NCBI GenBank assembly: GCA_007694935.1
Contig: REES01000087.1
Location: forward strand, 62,001 to 126,000
Direction of reading: 5' to 3'
DNA length: 64,000 nucleotides
DNA from: Rhodospirillales bacterium
GTDB lineage: Bacteria; Pseudomonadota; Alphaproteobacteria; Rhodospirillales; Defluviicoccaceae
Below the pieces are notes generated by a model. The model searched no databases and had not been told where the DNA came from. It was given only the letters and a program-made list of their open reading frames with translations. Shown here piece by piece: positions 45,754 through 53,398 of the stretch (positions are counted from its first letter, which is position 1; the number at the start of each line of letters is the position of its first letter). The position numbers and the translations under genes are program-made.

Positions 45754-46320
45754 TCAGACCATGGCGACGGTGTTCAGGAGGTTGGCCTCCCGTCGCCGGC
45801 GGGTCGGGTAGGCGTCGCCGAAGTTCCTGAGCTCGCGGACCGCCTCGGCCCAGTCCTGGGCCGTGACCGCCCGCCAGAATCGTGGGGTCCGCGCCGGCAG
45901 GTTGGCGCCGTACTGAAAGGCAACCGACGCGATCACCGTTTGCGCCGGGTGCGGCAGTCGGGCGAAAGTCAGGCGTCCGGGACTGCTGCTGACGGCGGCG
46001 TCATAGCGGGTCTCCAGCGCGTCAACGATCGGCTGCTTGACTGCCTCATCCAGAGCTTCCGCCTCCGCCGCGGTGAGGGTGAGTGGTTGCTGGCGCAGCA
46101 TCGCCTCCGCGGCGGCGGTCTTCAGGTCGGCATAGGGGCGGAGCTTCGCCTTCAGGCTCTCGGGGATGTTGAGGGCATCGATCTCCGCCCGGCTCCGCTG
46201 CCCGAGGTCACAGCCGGTTGCCACCGTGACTCCACTCTGACTGAACGCCGCCGCGGGGACATAGCCGGTCAGACGCCGCCCGCCCTCCAGTTGGCTGATG
46301 AACGACCAATCGATACCCAT
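45754..46320 (-). CDS. Pesticin/T4-lysozyme-type peptidoglycan hydrolase without signal peptide
   Basis: This 188-residue protein matches the pesticin-type lysozyme core. Glu12 lies in SQLEGGRRLTGYVP, and the SGVTVATGCDLGQ motif gives Thr32/Thr35 and Asp38, arranged like the T4 lysozyme triad (E11, D20, T26). A C-terminal helical part follows (FQYGANLPARTPRFWRAVTA). The start has GGGAGGTGCGG before ATG 46320 and there is no export signal, so action on the cell wall needs another route, such as lysis, a secretion system or delivery into another cell. It is the last gene of a five-gene operon with DUF2589-type proteins. Confidence 0.82.
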   Translation of the reverse strand: MGIDWSFISQLEGGRRLTGYVPAAAFSQSGVTVATGCDLGQRSRAEIDALNIPESLKAKLRPYADLKTAAAEAMLRQQPLTLTAAEAEALDEAVKQPIVDALETRYDAAVSSSPGRLTFARLPHPAQTVIASVAFQYGANLPARTPRFWRAVTAQDWAEAVRELRNFGDAYPTRRRREANLLNTVAMV

Positions 46321-46358
46321 CCGCACCTCCCGTCTGCCTTGGCCAGGGTTCTTGTGCC

Positions 46359-46598
46359 CTACCGCCACCGCTTCTTCAGGTCATCAATCTCCTGCATCGC
46401 CACCACCACCTTCTCGGCCGCGCGGAGCGCACGTTCCGAACGCTTCCGGTCCAGGTCGAGGGTCAGTCCACAGGCCGGGCAGGCGAAGCTGTCTTGGATC
46501 AGCAACTCCCGGACATCGATGTCGATCCGGGCCCCGCAAGCAGGGCAGGGCAGACCCGGCGCGGTCTGTGGCGCCATCGAGTTCGCCTTGTCCGTCAT
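46359..46598 (-). CDS. Small double-CPACG zinc-ribbon protein
   Basis: This 79-residue protein has two CPACG knuckles (LPCPACGARIDID and SFACPACGLTLDLD) forming one treble-clef or zinc-ribbon unit, followed by a charged helix (RALRAAEKVVVAMQEIDDLKKRW). Its ATG overlaps the stop of the upstream DUF2589-like gene (ATGA). It could be a structural adaptor or a metal sensor. The function is unknown. Confidence 0.8.
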   Translation of the reverse strand: MTDKANSMAPQTAPGLPCPACGARIDIDVRELLIQDSFACPACGLTLDLDRKRSERALRAAEKVVVAMQEIDDLKKRWR

Positions 46599-47593
46599 GT
46601 CGCGTTCTCCTCGGGGTCGCGGTCATCGTCCCGCTTTTCTGAATCCGGATCGGAACCGTTGGTCGCCTCCGACCCCTGGTCATCCTCTCCCTCCGACTCA
46701 TCCCGATCCGGTGCCGGTTTGTCCTGATCCGGTGCCTGCGCCTCCGGTGGCAGTTCCTCGCGGCTGATCTGCTGGGTCAGCATGTTGAGAAGCTGGGCGA
46801 TGCCTTCCGGCATGTCACCTTGGCGCATGGTGATATGCACCTTCATGTTGCCCTCGGCCCGGAGTGACGCGCTGCCGTCGCGGGGCACGGCCGCACCGTC
46901 CCGGCCCAGGGTCGCGGAGAACATGAGGCGCTGTGGCGGCTCCTCGGCCGCGCCATCCCGCCCGCGCTCCGTCGGTGTGGCGCCGAGCAGCATCCCCGCC
47001 CCGGTCGGCTCGCCTGGCGATACCGCGCGTCGCCGGCGCGGCCGCCGCCGCAGCGGAATGACGCCTGCGGGAGGTCCTTGGGGCCGCCGCGGGCGCGGCT
47101 TTTCCGGCGCCGACTCGCCCGGAGGTGGAGCGCCCATCAACATCGGTCCGTCCCGCGTCACCGGGCCGAGCCCCGGCGCGGTCTCCTGGTCCGGCAGCGC
47201 CTGGCCCACGCCGTCCTCGATGAAGCCGCCGACCACCCGGACGCTGAAATCGAAATCCGCTTCCTTGATCTGGAGCAGCGGCAGCGGCACCAGTGACAGG
47301 AGCGGCACCCGGATGACGTAGGGGACCGACTTCGCACCCTGCTGCCGGCGCACCACGAACGACACGGTGCGCATCTTGCCGAAGCGGCGGGGAAAGCCGG
47401 CCTCGTCCGAGACCTCGGCGTCCTCGCCCTCCGGCGGCTCGAACCCGAAGTGCTGGATCAGGTCGATCACCCGCCGTGCCGACTGGTAATCGGCCTCCAG
47501 CAGTGCGGTGACCGGGGCCGCGATCAGCTCGCCCAGGTCGAACAGCTTGATGATCGTGCGCTTGGGATCGTCGTTGTTGGCGCCGTTGGGCAT
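46595..47593 (-). CDS. DUF2589-like protein with Pro/Arg linker and acidic tail
   Basis: This 332-residue protein appears to be a divergent paralogue of the DUF2589 protein upstream. Residues 15-115 match its N-terminal half (ELIAAPVTALLEADYQSARRVIDLIQ; then YVIRVPLLSLVPLPLLQIKEADFDF). Residues 225-270 match the second half (MPEGIAQLLNMLTQQI against MPAGLAKVLNMLEGSI). A Pro/Arg-rich insert of about 90 residues separates the halves, and the last 60 residues are Asp/Glu-rich. No signal peptide or catalytic motif is seen. It lies in the middle of the operon, nine bases after the helical protein. Confidence 0.75.
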   Translation of the reverse strand: MPNGANNDDPKRTIIKLFDLGELIAAPVTALLEADYQSARRVIDLIQHFGFEPPEGEDAEVSDEAGFPRRFGKMRTVSFVVRRQQGAKSVPYVIRVPLLSLVPLPLLQIKEADFDFSVRVVGGFIEDGVGQALPDQETAPGLGPVTRDGPMLMGAPPPGESAPEKPRPRRPQGPPAGVIPLRRRPRRRRAVSPGEPTGAGMLLGATPTERGRDGAAEEPPQRLMFSATLGRDGAAVPRDGSASLRAEGNMKVHITMRQGDMPEGIAQLLNMLTQQISREELPPEAQAPDQDKPAPDRDESEGEDDQGSEATNGSDPDSEKRDDDRDPEENAT

Positions 47594-47601
47594 GCTGGTT
47601 C

Positions 47602-48372
47602 CTACCCGTCGTCAGGATCGTCGATGGTGGCGGAGAAGGCGGCAGCCTCCCCCTCCTCGACGACGAACTGGAGCCGCGCCGACGACACCACCCGCTCCGG
47701 CAACTCCGCCAGGGCAGCCGAATCAACGATCACCGCGAGGTCGCCGTCCCGGCCGCTTTCGGCGGCGGCGGTCACGGCCGGCTGCAGCCGGTTGAGGCTA
47801 TCGCGAACCATATTCTCGATTGCGGCCCGGGCTTTGTCGAAGGTGATCTTGTGGGCGGCGGCGAACGACCGAACGGGCCCGCGGTTGAACAGGACGGCGT
47901 CGATGGCGCTGAGGGTCCGGCTGGTCGCCGCGTCCAGGTCGAGCGCGCCGCTCTCCGCGGCGGCATGCACGGGCGGTCGCAGCGAGTCAGCGACGGCGGA
48001 CTCGAGCTCCCGGGCGACTGCAGCGTCCCGCAAATCCCGCTGCGCCGCCCGGTAGGCGCGTCCCCACCGCGCGAGCACCGACACGCCCTTCTCCAACTCC
48101 CGCTGCACCGCCTGGACCGCGGCATCGGCGACATCTTGTGCCGTCGCCTCCAGCCGGCGCTCCAGATCGGCACCGGCGCGATCGGCGACACCGAGTGCGA
48201 ACTTGAGCTCGAACACCACCTCGAGCCCATGCACCGACGGCGGTCCCATCCGGGCCAGCGTGTCGGTGTCCAGATACGTCTGCGCGAGTTCGCCGGCATG
48301 GCGGTCGGCCTGCTCCTTCGCTGCCAGCGTCCGCGACAGCAGCGCGCCGAGAACGCGCGTCAGCTCAGCCAT
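47602..48372 (-). CDS. Unknown helical protein of the DUF2589 operon
   Basis: This 256-residue, mostly alpha-helical protein is Ala/Glu/Arg-rich (AGADLERRLEATAQDVADAAVQ and a long region with coiled-coil character). A VHGLEVVFELKFALG beta-like segment lies near residue 50 and a beta-like end (SARLQFVVEEGEAAAFSATID) closes it. No domain was recognised and there is no signal peptide. It is encoded between the two DUF2589-type genes, 60 bases after the first, so it is probably a component of the same assembly. Confidence 0.7.
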   Translation of the reverse strand: MAELTRVLGALLSRTLAAKEQADRHAGELAQTYLDTDTLARMGPPSVHGLEVVFELKFALGVADRAGADLERRLEATAQDVADAAVQAVQRELEKGVSVLARWGRAYRAAQRDLRDAAVARELESAVADSLRPPVHAAAESGALDLDAATSRTLSAIDAVLFNRGPVRSFAAAHKITFDKARAAIENMVRDSLNRLQPAVTAAAESGRDGDLAVIVDSAALAELPERVVSSARLQFVVEEGEAAAFSATIDDPDDG

Positions 48373-48432
48373 TCATTCTCCGCCCCCGATCCCGACAGGG
48401 CCCGGCCGCTGCTGGTCGCCTCCAGCCGCCCC

Positions 48433-49317
48433 TCAGGCAACTGTAACGACCACCGTACCGGTGACCTCCGTCGTGTCCACCGTGGTCTTGCCGGTGATGG
48501 TCACCGGACCCTTGGGGCTGTCGTCCTTGCGGGTGGCCTTGACGGTGGCAAGCCCGTTCGAGGTCTGCGGCGAGGTGTTGTCCAGCGTCAGCGCGTCCGC
48601 CGGCACCTGGGTGAGCTCAATGGCCTTCTGGTCCGTGACCAGGGTGCCGTCGCTGGCCACCACGGACAGCGTCAGGTTGGCGTCCGGATTCTGCTCATCG
48701 ACCGTCCCCCGGTTGGCGCTGATGCCGAGCAGGGCGGAAGGCTGGCTCAGGCTGATGCTGCCTTCCAGCATGTTGAGCACCTTGGCCAAGCCCGCCGGCA
48801 TCGCATCCGACGACGCCTTAACGTCCACGTCCATGGTATATTCGACGGAATAAGAGGAGTTCTGGGTGGCCTTGGAGTCCTTCTTGCTGGAGTATTTCCC
48901 CTCGAACTCGACCTTGATGAACCAGAATTTGGCGCCGCCCTTGAGGCTTCCCGCTGCCTCGGACGATTGTTCGAGTGTCTCCGACGTGGAGTTCTCCGCC
49001 GAAATGTTGGCCTTGAAATTGATGCCGATGGAATCCACCCGGATGTAGGGCACCGGCACGATGGTCAGCAGCGGCACCTCAAGCTCGACGATCTGGCCAT
49101 TACTCTTGTAGCGGAAGGTGACGGTGAGGGCTTCCTCCACCCCGGTGACCGGGTTGCGTCCGAAACCCACCGATTTGATGAAGTCGACCGTGGTCAGCGC
49201 CGACTTGGCCTGCGCCTCGACGCAGGCGTCCAGCGGCCCGCCGATCAGCGCGCCGAACGGGATATTGGCCAGCGCGTTGGTCGCCACCTTGGATGGCGTG
49301 TCGTCTATCTTCGGCAT
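48433..49317 (-). CDS. DUF2589 protein with C-terminal Ig-like domain
   Basis: This 294-residue protein has a DUF2589-type N-terminal region: FGALIGGPLDACVEAQAKSA, TVDFIKSVGF, then VELEVPLLTIVPVPYIRVDSI and MPAGLAKVLNMLEGSI by residue 195. The last 95 residues look like a bacterial invasin-type Ig domain (NPDANLTLSVVASDGTLVT; SNGLATVKATRKD; EVTGTVVVTVA). No signal peptide is visible. It is the first gene of the five-gene operon, with about 90 bases to the prmA stop. DUF2589 is an uncharacterised family, and its role is unknown. Confidence 0.82.
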   Translation of the reverse strand: MPKIDDTPSKVATNALANIPFGALIGGPLDACVEAQAKSALTTVDFIKSVGFGRNPVTGVEEALTVTFRYKSNGQIVELEVPLLTIVPVPYIRVDSIGINFKANISAENSTSETLEQSSEAAGSLKGGAKFWFIKVEFEGKYSSKKDSKATQNSSYSVEYTMDVDVKASSDAMPAGLAKVLNMLEGSISLSQPSALLGISANRGTVDEQNPDANLTLSVVASDGTLVTDQKAIELTQVPADALTLDNTSPQTSNGLATVKATRKDDSPKGPVTITGKTTVDTTEVTGTVVVTVA

Positions 49318-49406
49318 CCGGTTCTCCCTGCGGGCTGTTCAAGAACAGAGACCCAATACTTGTCGACATCGATAGTGCGCCCGGCTCCCTCCGGGCGCAA
49401 CAATAA

Positions 49407-50300
49407 TCATCCGCATCGCCGTGCAGCCCCCGACCGGGGGTCTGCCTTGGCCAGGACCAACGTCCGCCAGGCATCGTCATCTATGGTCATGCGCCGGCGA
49501 AGACCGCGGGTACGATGCGCGGCTTCCACGGCCGCAGCATCACCGGCGAGGAATCCGGACAGGATCGCCAAACCGCCAGGGGCGAGTGCCGTCGCCAGCT
49601 CTCGCGCCATGGCGCGCAGGGGCCTGGCCAGGATGTTGGCCGCGATGACGGCGTATGGTGCGCTCCGGCGGACGGCCGGCGCGGTGTAGCCGTCGGTCCG
49701 GACGACCCGAACCAAAGGGTGGACGCCGTTCAGGACCGCGTTGGTGCGCGTCACCCGAACCGCTTCCCCGTCATTGTCCACCGCCACCACGGGGACACGC
49801 CACAGCTTGGCCATGGCGATGGCGAGAATGCCGGAGCCGCACCCCATGTCCAGCACCGGGCCGGGCGGCCGGCGCCGCAACCGGCCGAGGGCCAGGAGAC
49901 ACCCCGCGGTGGAAGGATGCCGGCCGGAACCGAACGCTGTCGCCGCATCGACGCAAAGCCCGATCATCCCCGGCGGGACCGGGGTCGGATCGTGCGAGCC
50001 ATGGAGATGGAAGCGCCCGACCCGGAAAGCTGCGTGGTCCTGCCACGCCGCTGCGAGCCAGTCCCGTTCGACCACCGGCATCACCGTGATCACCGGGACG
50101 GCAATCCCGGCTGCTGCCGAGGCCACGGCGATGGCGACGTCCAGGTCGGCCGCAGGTGGGGCTTCGGCGGCAATCGCCTCCACCTGCCATGGCCCGGCAT
50201 TGTCGCCAAACCATGAGACACTATCGCCGAACCGCTCCAGCGCGGCGCCGATGGCCATGACCGCCGCTGCCGGCACGGGCTCGACGACGATCCGCCACAT
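49407..50300 (-). CDS. prmA: Ribosomal protein L11 methyltransferase
   Basis: This 297-residue SAM-dependent methyltransferase carries the PrmA-style linker ahead of the SAM site (CVDAATAFGSGRHPSTAGCLLAL), motif I LDMGCGSGILAIAMAKL and a post-motif ANILARPLRAMA. It trimethylates ribosomal protein L11. The linker normally reads AFGTGxHPTT, so GSGRHPST is a modest variation. The gene is alone between the DUF2589 operon and the thioesterase pair on the same strand. Confidence 0.9.
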   Translation of the reverse strand: MWRIVVEPVPAAAVMAIGAALERFGDSVSWFGDNAGPWQVEAIAAEAPPAADLDVAIAVASAAAGIAVPVITVMPVVERDWLAAAWQDHAAFRVGRFHLHGSHDPTPVPPGMIGLCVDAATAFGSGRHPSTAGCLLALGRLRRRPPGPVLDMGCGSGILAIAMAKLWRVPVVAVDNDGEAVRVTRTNAVLNGVHPLVRVVRTDGYTAPAVRRSAPYAVIAANILARPLRAMARELATALAPGGLAILSGFLAGDAAAVEAAHRTRGLRRRMTIDDDAWRTLVLAKADPRSGAARRCG

Positions 50301-50318
50301 GCCCGACAGCGATCTCGC

Positions 50319-50744
50319 TCAGCCGATCAGGAAATGGGCATGGGCGGCGGCCACCGGGCGCTCCGGGTCAGCCTGCCAGGCTTCGGCTCGGACATTGGCA
50401 ATCCGGCGGCCCTGCTTGATCACCCGGCCGCGGGCGAACGTGTCCGCGGCGAGGCACGGGCGGAGGTAATCCACCGAAAGGTTGACGATCTTCGGCACCA
50501 CCGTGATCTCGGTCTGCTCGATCAGGTGCAGGATCGCGGCTTGCTCCAGCAAGGCGCCGATCACGCCGCCATGGATGGCGCGGATCAGGTTGTTGCCGAT
50601 ATTGCCTTCGCGGAAACGGAGCACGGTGACGAGGCCGCGATCATCGGTGATCGCTTCCAGCCCCACCGCCCGGGCGTAGGGGATCAGGTCGTTGATGGCG
50701 GCGATGTTGCCTGCGCGCTTGAGGGCTTCGATGGCTTCGGTCAC
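50319..50744 (-). CDS. PaaI-type hot-dog thioesterase (second of a pair)
   Basis: This 141-residue hot-dog fold protein has the PaaI-type active-site segment AIHGGVIGALLEQAA and a C-terminal strand pattern RRIANVRAEAW. It probably hydrolyses an acyl-CoA or aryl-CoA thioester. It starts with GTG at 50744, overlapping the TGA of the upstream paralogue (GTGA), so the two are translated together and may form a heteromer. Confidence 0.85.
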   Translation of the reverse strand: MTEAIEALKRAGNIAAINDLIPYARAVGLEAITDDRGLVTVLRFREGNIGNNLIRAIHGGVIGALLEQAAILHLIEQTEITVVPKIVNLSVDYLRPCLAADTFARGRVIKQGRRIANVRAEAWQADPERPVAAAHAHFLIG

Positions 50745-51295
50745 GGCCCCATTCCCTCGCCGGCGGGCTCGGCCCTCACCTGGGCGGCCTCGGCGGTGAA
50801 GCCGGTGGCCCCCAGCATGAAGGTGCCGGCGCAGGTGGCCACCGGATCGCGGAAGGTTTCCTGGTAGGCGAGACCGCGGACGAAGGCGATGCTGTCGGTG
50901 ACCTTGTAGCACTCCGCCGATCCCATGATGGCGACGTGAGGGGTGGCCGGGTGCAGATAATCAATGCGAAGATCGAGGGTGGCGAGGGCTGTGCGTTGCG
51001 GGATCGAAGCCATCACCACCAGCCCGCACAGGGTGTCCAGCAGCGCGGTGATCACCCCGCCATGCACCACCCCGGTGGTCGGGTTGCCGACCAGGGCGGG
51101 ATCATACGGCACGGTCATGAATCCCTGGCCGTAGCGGAGTTCCACCACCTTCATGCCGAGCGCCCGGCAATGGGGGATGCGCTCGAACACCTCGACGATG
51201 CGGGGGATGTCGGGAGGCTGCTTGAGGGGGCTCACGGCAAAGGACCAGACAGAGGTGGTCGACGGATCTCCGACTATAGGACATACTGCGTCCAT
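50741..51295 (-). CDS. PaaI-type hot-dog thioesterase (first of a pair)
   Basis: This 184-residue hot-dog protein has VVHGGVITALLDTLCGLVVM as the HGG active-site helix and an IDYLHPATPHVAIMGSAECYKV strand pair. ATG 51295 adds about 20 residues before the conserved fold, and GTG 51235 may be the true start. It diverges from the dienelactone hydrolase gene with a short intergenic region. Substrate unknown. Confidence 0.83.
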   Translation of the reverse strand: MDAVCPIVGDPSTTSVWSFAVSPLKQPPDIPRIVEVFERIPHCRALGMKVVELRYGQGFMTVPYDPALVGNPTTGVVHGGVITALLDTLCGLVVMASIPQRTALATLDLRIDYLHPATPHVAIMGSAECYKVTDSIAFVRGLAYQETFRDPVATCAGTFMLGATGFTAEAAQVRAEPAGEGMGP

Positions 51296-51372
51296 CCCCA
51301 CGGTATTTTGTGAAACGCGTTGTCCAGTCGCTGCAGAAGCCTTGGCACCAAGATCGCAATGGGAGGAAAGAC

Positions 51373-52041
51373 ATGGGCGAGTTGATCCGGCTGACCGCAG
51401 AAGACAGCCACGCGCTGGATGCCTACCGGGCGCCCGCATTGGGGACGCGCCGGGGCGGCGTGGTGGTGATCCAGGAGGTGTTCGGCGTCAACCCCCACAT
51501 CCGGGCGGTGTGCGACGGCTATGCCGCCGCCGGCTACGAAGCCATCGCGCCTTCCCTGTTCGACCGGGCGCGGTCCGGCGTGGTGCTGAACTATGATGAG
51601 GCCGGCATCGCTGAGGGGCGGGAACTGGCCGCTGCCGTCGGTTGGGACGGACCGGTCAAGGACGTCTGGGCCGCCGCCAACGCGCTCGACCCCGCCGGCC
51701 GGGTGGGCCTGGTGGGCTACTGCTGGGGCGGGTCCTGGACCTGGGTGGCAGCCTGCCGGCTCAAGGTCGGCGCCGCCGCCTGCTATTACGGCCGCCACAT
51801 CGTGGAGTTCCTGGACGAGCGCCCCACTTGCCCGGTGATCCTGCACTTCGGCGCCGAGGATCACCTGATCCCGCTGGAGAACGTGGAGAGGATCCGCGCC
51901 GCTTTTCCGGACATCCCCGTCCACCTCTATGCCGGTGCCGGCCACGGCTTCAACTGCACCGCCCGCGCCGAATACCGTCCCGACGCCGCCGCCATCGCCT
52001 TCCAGCGCACCCTCGACCTTTTCACCAAGCACCTGAGCTGA
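51373..52041 (+). CDS. Dienelactone hydrolase family protein
   Basis: This 222-residue alpha/beta hydrolase has the Cys-Asp-His triad of the dienelactone hydrolase family: Cys in GYCWGGSWTW, Asp in FGAEDHLIPL and His in GAGHGFNC. ATG 51373 follows GGGAGGAAAG. The family opens dienelactone in chlorocatechol breakdown, but many members have other ester substrates. A decayed copy of its C-terminus lies about 0.9 kb downstream. Confidence 0.92.
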   Translation: MGELIRLTAEDSHALDAYRAPALGTRRGGVVVIQEVFGVNPHIRAVCDGYAAAGYEAIAPSLFDRARSGVVLNYDEAGIAEGRELAAAVGWDGPVKDVWAAANALDPAGRVGLVGYCWGGSWTWVAACRLKVGAAACYYGRHIVEFLDERPTCPVILHFGAEDHLIPLENVERIRAAFPDIPVHLYAGAGHGFNCTARAEYRPDAAAIAFQRTLDLFTKHLS

Positions 52042-52218
52042 CATCAACGCGAATGAGCCCCTCGGTTGCCTGCCGGGAAGGGACTCCCCAGATCTGGAAG
52101 TGCAACCACGACCGAAGCCGCGGGCGGCGGACCAGCGCACCTGCGGGGTCGAAGACATGGCCCCTCCATAAGCAGTCGCGCCGCCACCGGCATCGGGCGA
52201 AGCAGAGGAGGAATCGCC

Positions 52219-52719
52219 ATGATCCAGCGTTCTTTGCGTGCAAGAGCGGCCATCCTGCCCACCGCGGCTGCGCTGATGGTGGGGCTGACCGCCGGTGTGG
52301 CCGCGGCGGCCGACCTGCCCTATCGCGGTGACGGGCACATCATGCTCACCCCTGATCAGTTGCAGTGGACGGACATCGCGTCCATGGCGGCACCCGCCGA
52401 GATTGCGGTGATCGAAGGCGATCTCACCAAGGCCGAGCCCTTCACCTTCCGCCTGAGGCTGCCGGCCGGGTATCGCATCGAGCCCCACATTCATCCGGAG
52501 TACGAGCGGTTGACGGTGCTGTCAGGTACCTTGCATTTCGCCCATGGGGAGACGTTCGACCGCGATCAGGCCCACGAACTGCCGGCCGGCAGCGTCGCCA
52601 TCATGGCGCCGGGGGAGCCGATGTTCGGCTTTACCGAGGTGGATACCGTGATTCAGTTGCACGGTACCGGCCCCTGGGGCATCAACTACGTCGATCCCGC
52701 CGACGATCCCAGAAGCTGA
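52219..52719 (+). CDS. Secreted cupin-domain protein
   Basis: This 166-residue protein has a cleavable signal peptide (residues 1-31, ending GVAAAA) and a single cupin barrel with the metal-binding pattern PHIHPEYERL and the second-motif region LPAGSVAIMAPGEPMFG. A periplasmic metal-dependent enzyme or binding protein is likely. ATG 52219 follows GAGGAGGAA. It is on the same strand as the dienelactone hydrolase, with 177 bases between, so they may form an operon. Confidence 0.85.
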   Translation: MIQRSLRARAAILPTAAALMVGLTAGVAAAADLPYRGDGHIMLTPDQLQWTDIASMAAPAEIAVIEGDLTKAEPFTFRLRLPAGYRIEPHIHPEYERLTVLSGTLHFAHGETFDRDQAHELPAGSVAIMAPGEPMFGFTEVDTVIQLHGTGPWGINYVDPADDPRS

Positions 52720-53318
52720 GGTCGACGCCGGGACCGGAACCGGCTCCGAGGACGAGGCCGGCGACGGTTCAACGCGGGCGAGCGCGCTGCCCCTGCAAGG
52801 TGCCGCGCCGCCCTTCGCCGGCGGGCGATGGGCGACCAAGATCCCCGATGCATTTCGGTTAGGGATCTCTGCGCCTTCGTACGGGGCGTCCGACCTTGGA
52901 TATCTGAAACGCTCCATTTGTCGAAGGTCATGGCGGAGCCTGGACGGGCTGGCCGGCCCTCCCCTCGACTATCGTTCTGACACTGCCGCTGTCACCTTCC
53001 AGAGCACGCTTGACCTGTTCACCGAGCTCGTCTCCTCAGGCTAAGGCTGGACTTCAGGCCGGCCGAAGAGTCGGACATCATCCGAAAACAACTGCAGCAA
53101 AGGTTTAAATGAAATTGGTCTATTGTACCCAGGCCCTTCTGAGATGCTCCTTGGTCCCAAATGCGCAAGGCTCGTTTGCCGGATCTGTAAAAAAATCTGA
53201 CTCAGGTGTAAAGAAAACCGACACATTGGAATCTATCCGAGCCTTTTCATAAGTGATTGATTTTGCGACGATATCGATGCAGGGGTTGGGGCGCGAGGGG
53301 CAAGCTGCCCAAGCCGTG
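52720..53318. other. Non-coding stretch with gene remnant and change in base composition
   Basis: No intact gene is supported here. The first 250 bases are GC-rich like the flanks, a dienelactone-hydrolase remnant lies at 52970-53044, and from about 53045 the text turns visibly AT-richer. A minus-strand frame of 83 codons (53120-53371) has no recognisable features. A degenerate GTGTAAAG...ACACA half-palindrome at about 53206-53225 resembles the perfect palindrome that follows. Confidence 0.55.
52970..53044 (+). pseudogene. C-terminal remnant of a dienelactone-hydrolase paralogue
   Basis: The frame reads YRSDTAAVTFQSTLDLFTEL and ends VSSG-stop. The intact dienelactone hydrolase at 51373 ends YRPDAAAIAFQRTLDLFTKH then LS-stop, so 14 of 22 aligned residues are identical. 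Upstream of 52970 the match fades, with a possible LAG remnant, and no start or catalytic residues remain. It looks like what is left of a tandem paralogue. Confidence 0.7.
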
Positions 53319-53336
53319 TGTAAAGTAGACTTTACA
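53319..53336. promoter_or_regulatory. Perfect palindromic operator / upstream activator site
   Basis: TGTAAAGTAGACTTTACA is a perfect palindrome (TGTAAA-N6-TTTACA), and the symmetry extends two more bases on each side. It lies 62 bases upstream of the sigma-54 -24 box, a normal place for an enhancer-binding protein site. The pattern also fits the TyrR box and the TGT-N12-ACA of CrtJ/PpsR, so the binding protein cannot be named from sequence. Confidence 0.75.
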
Positions 53337-53398
53337 CAGCTCGAGACTCGGGCATGGACCATTTCATTCAATATATTGAAATCAAATGATTTTCGTCG

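Noticed and set aside
45754-49317. Prophage or tailocin remnant, suggested by the lysozyme
   Set aside because: There is no integrase, capsid, tail, portal, holin or repressor gene, the GC content matches the flanks, and genes on both sides are ordinary chromosomal ones.
53319-53336. Naming the palindrome as a TyrR box or CrtJ/PpsR site
   Set aside because: Both consensus patterns fit equally, no aromatic amino acid or photosynthesis gene is nearby, and the position next to a sigma-54 promoter favours a different activator.
53120-53371. Minus-strand 83-codon frame in the AT-rich island
   Set aside because: It has no Shine-Dalgarno, no recognisable domain and unremarkable composition. It crosses the palindromic operator and is probably chance.
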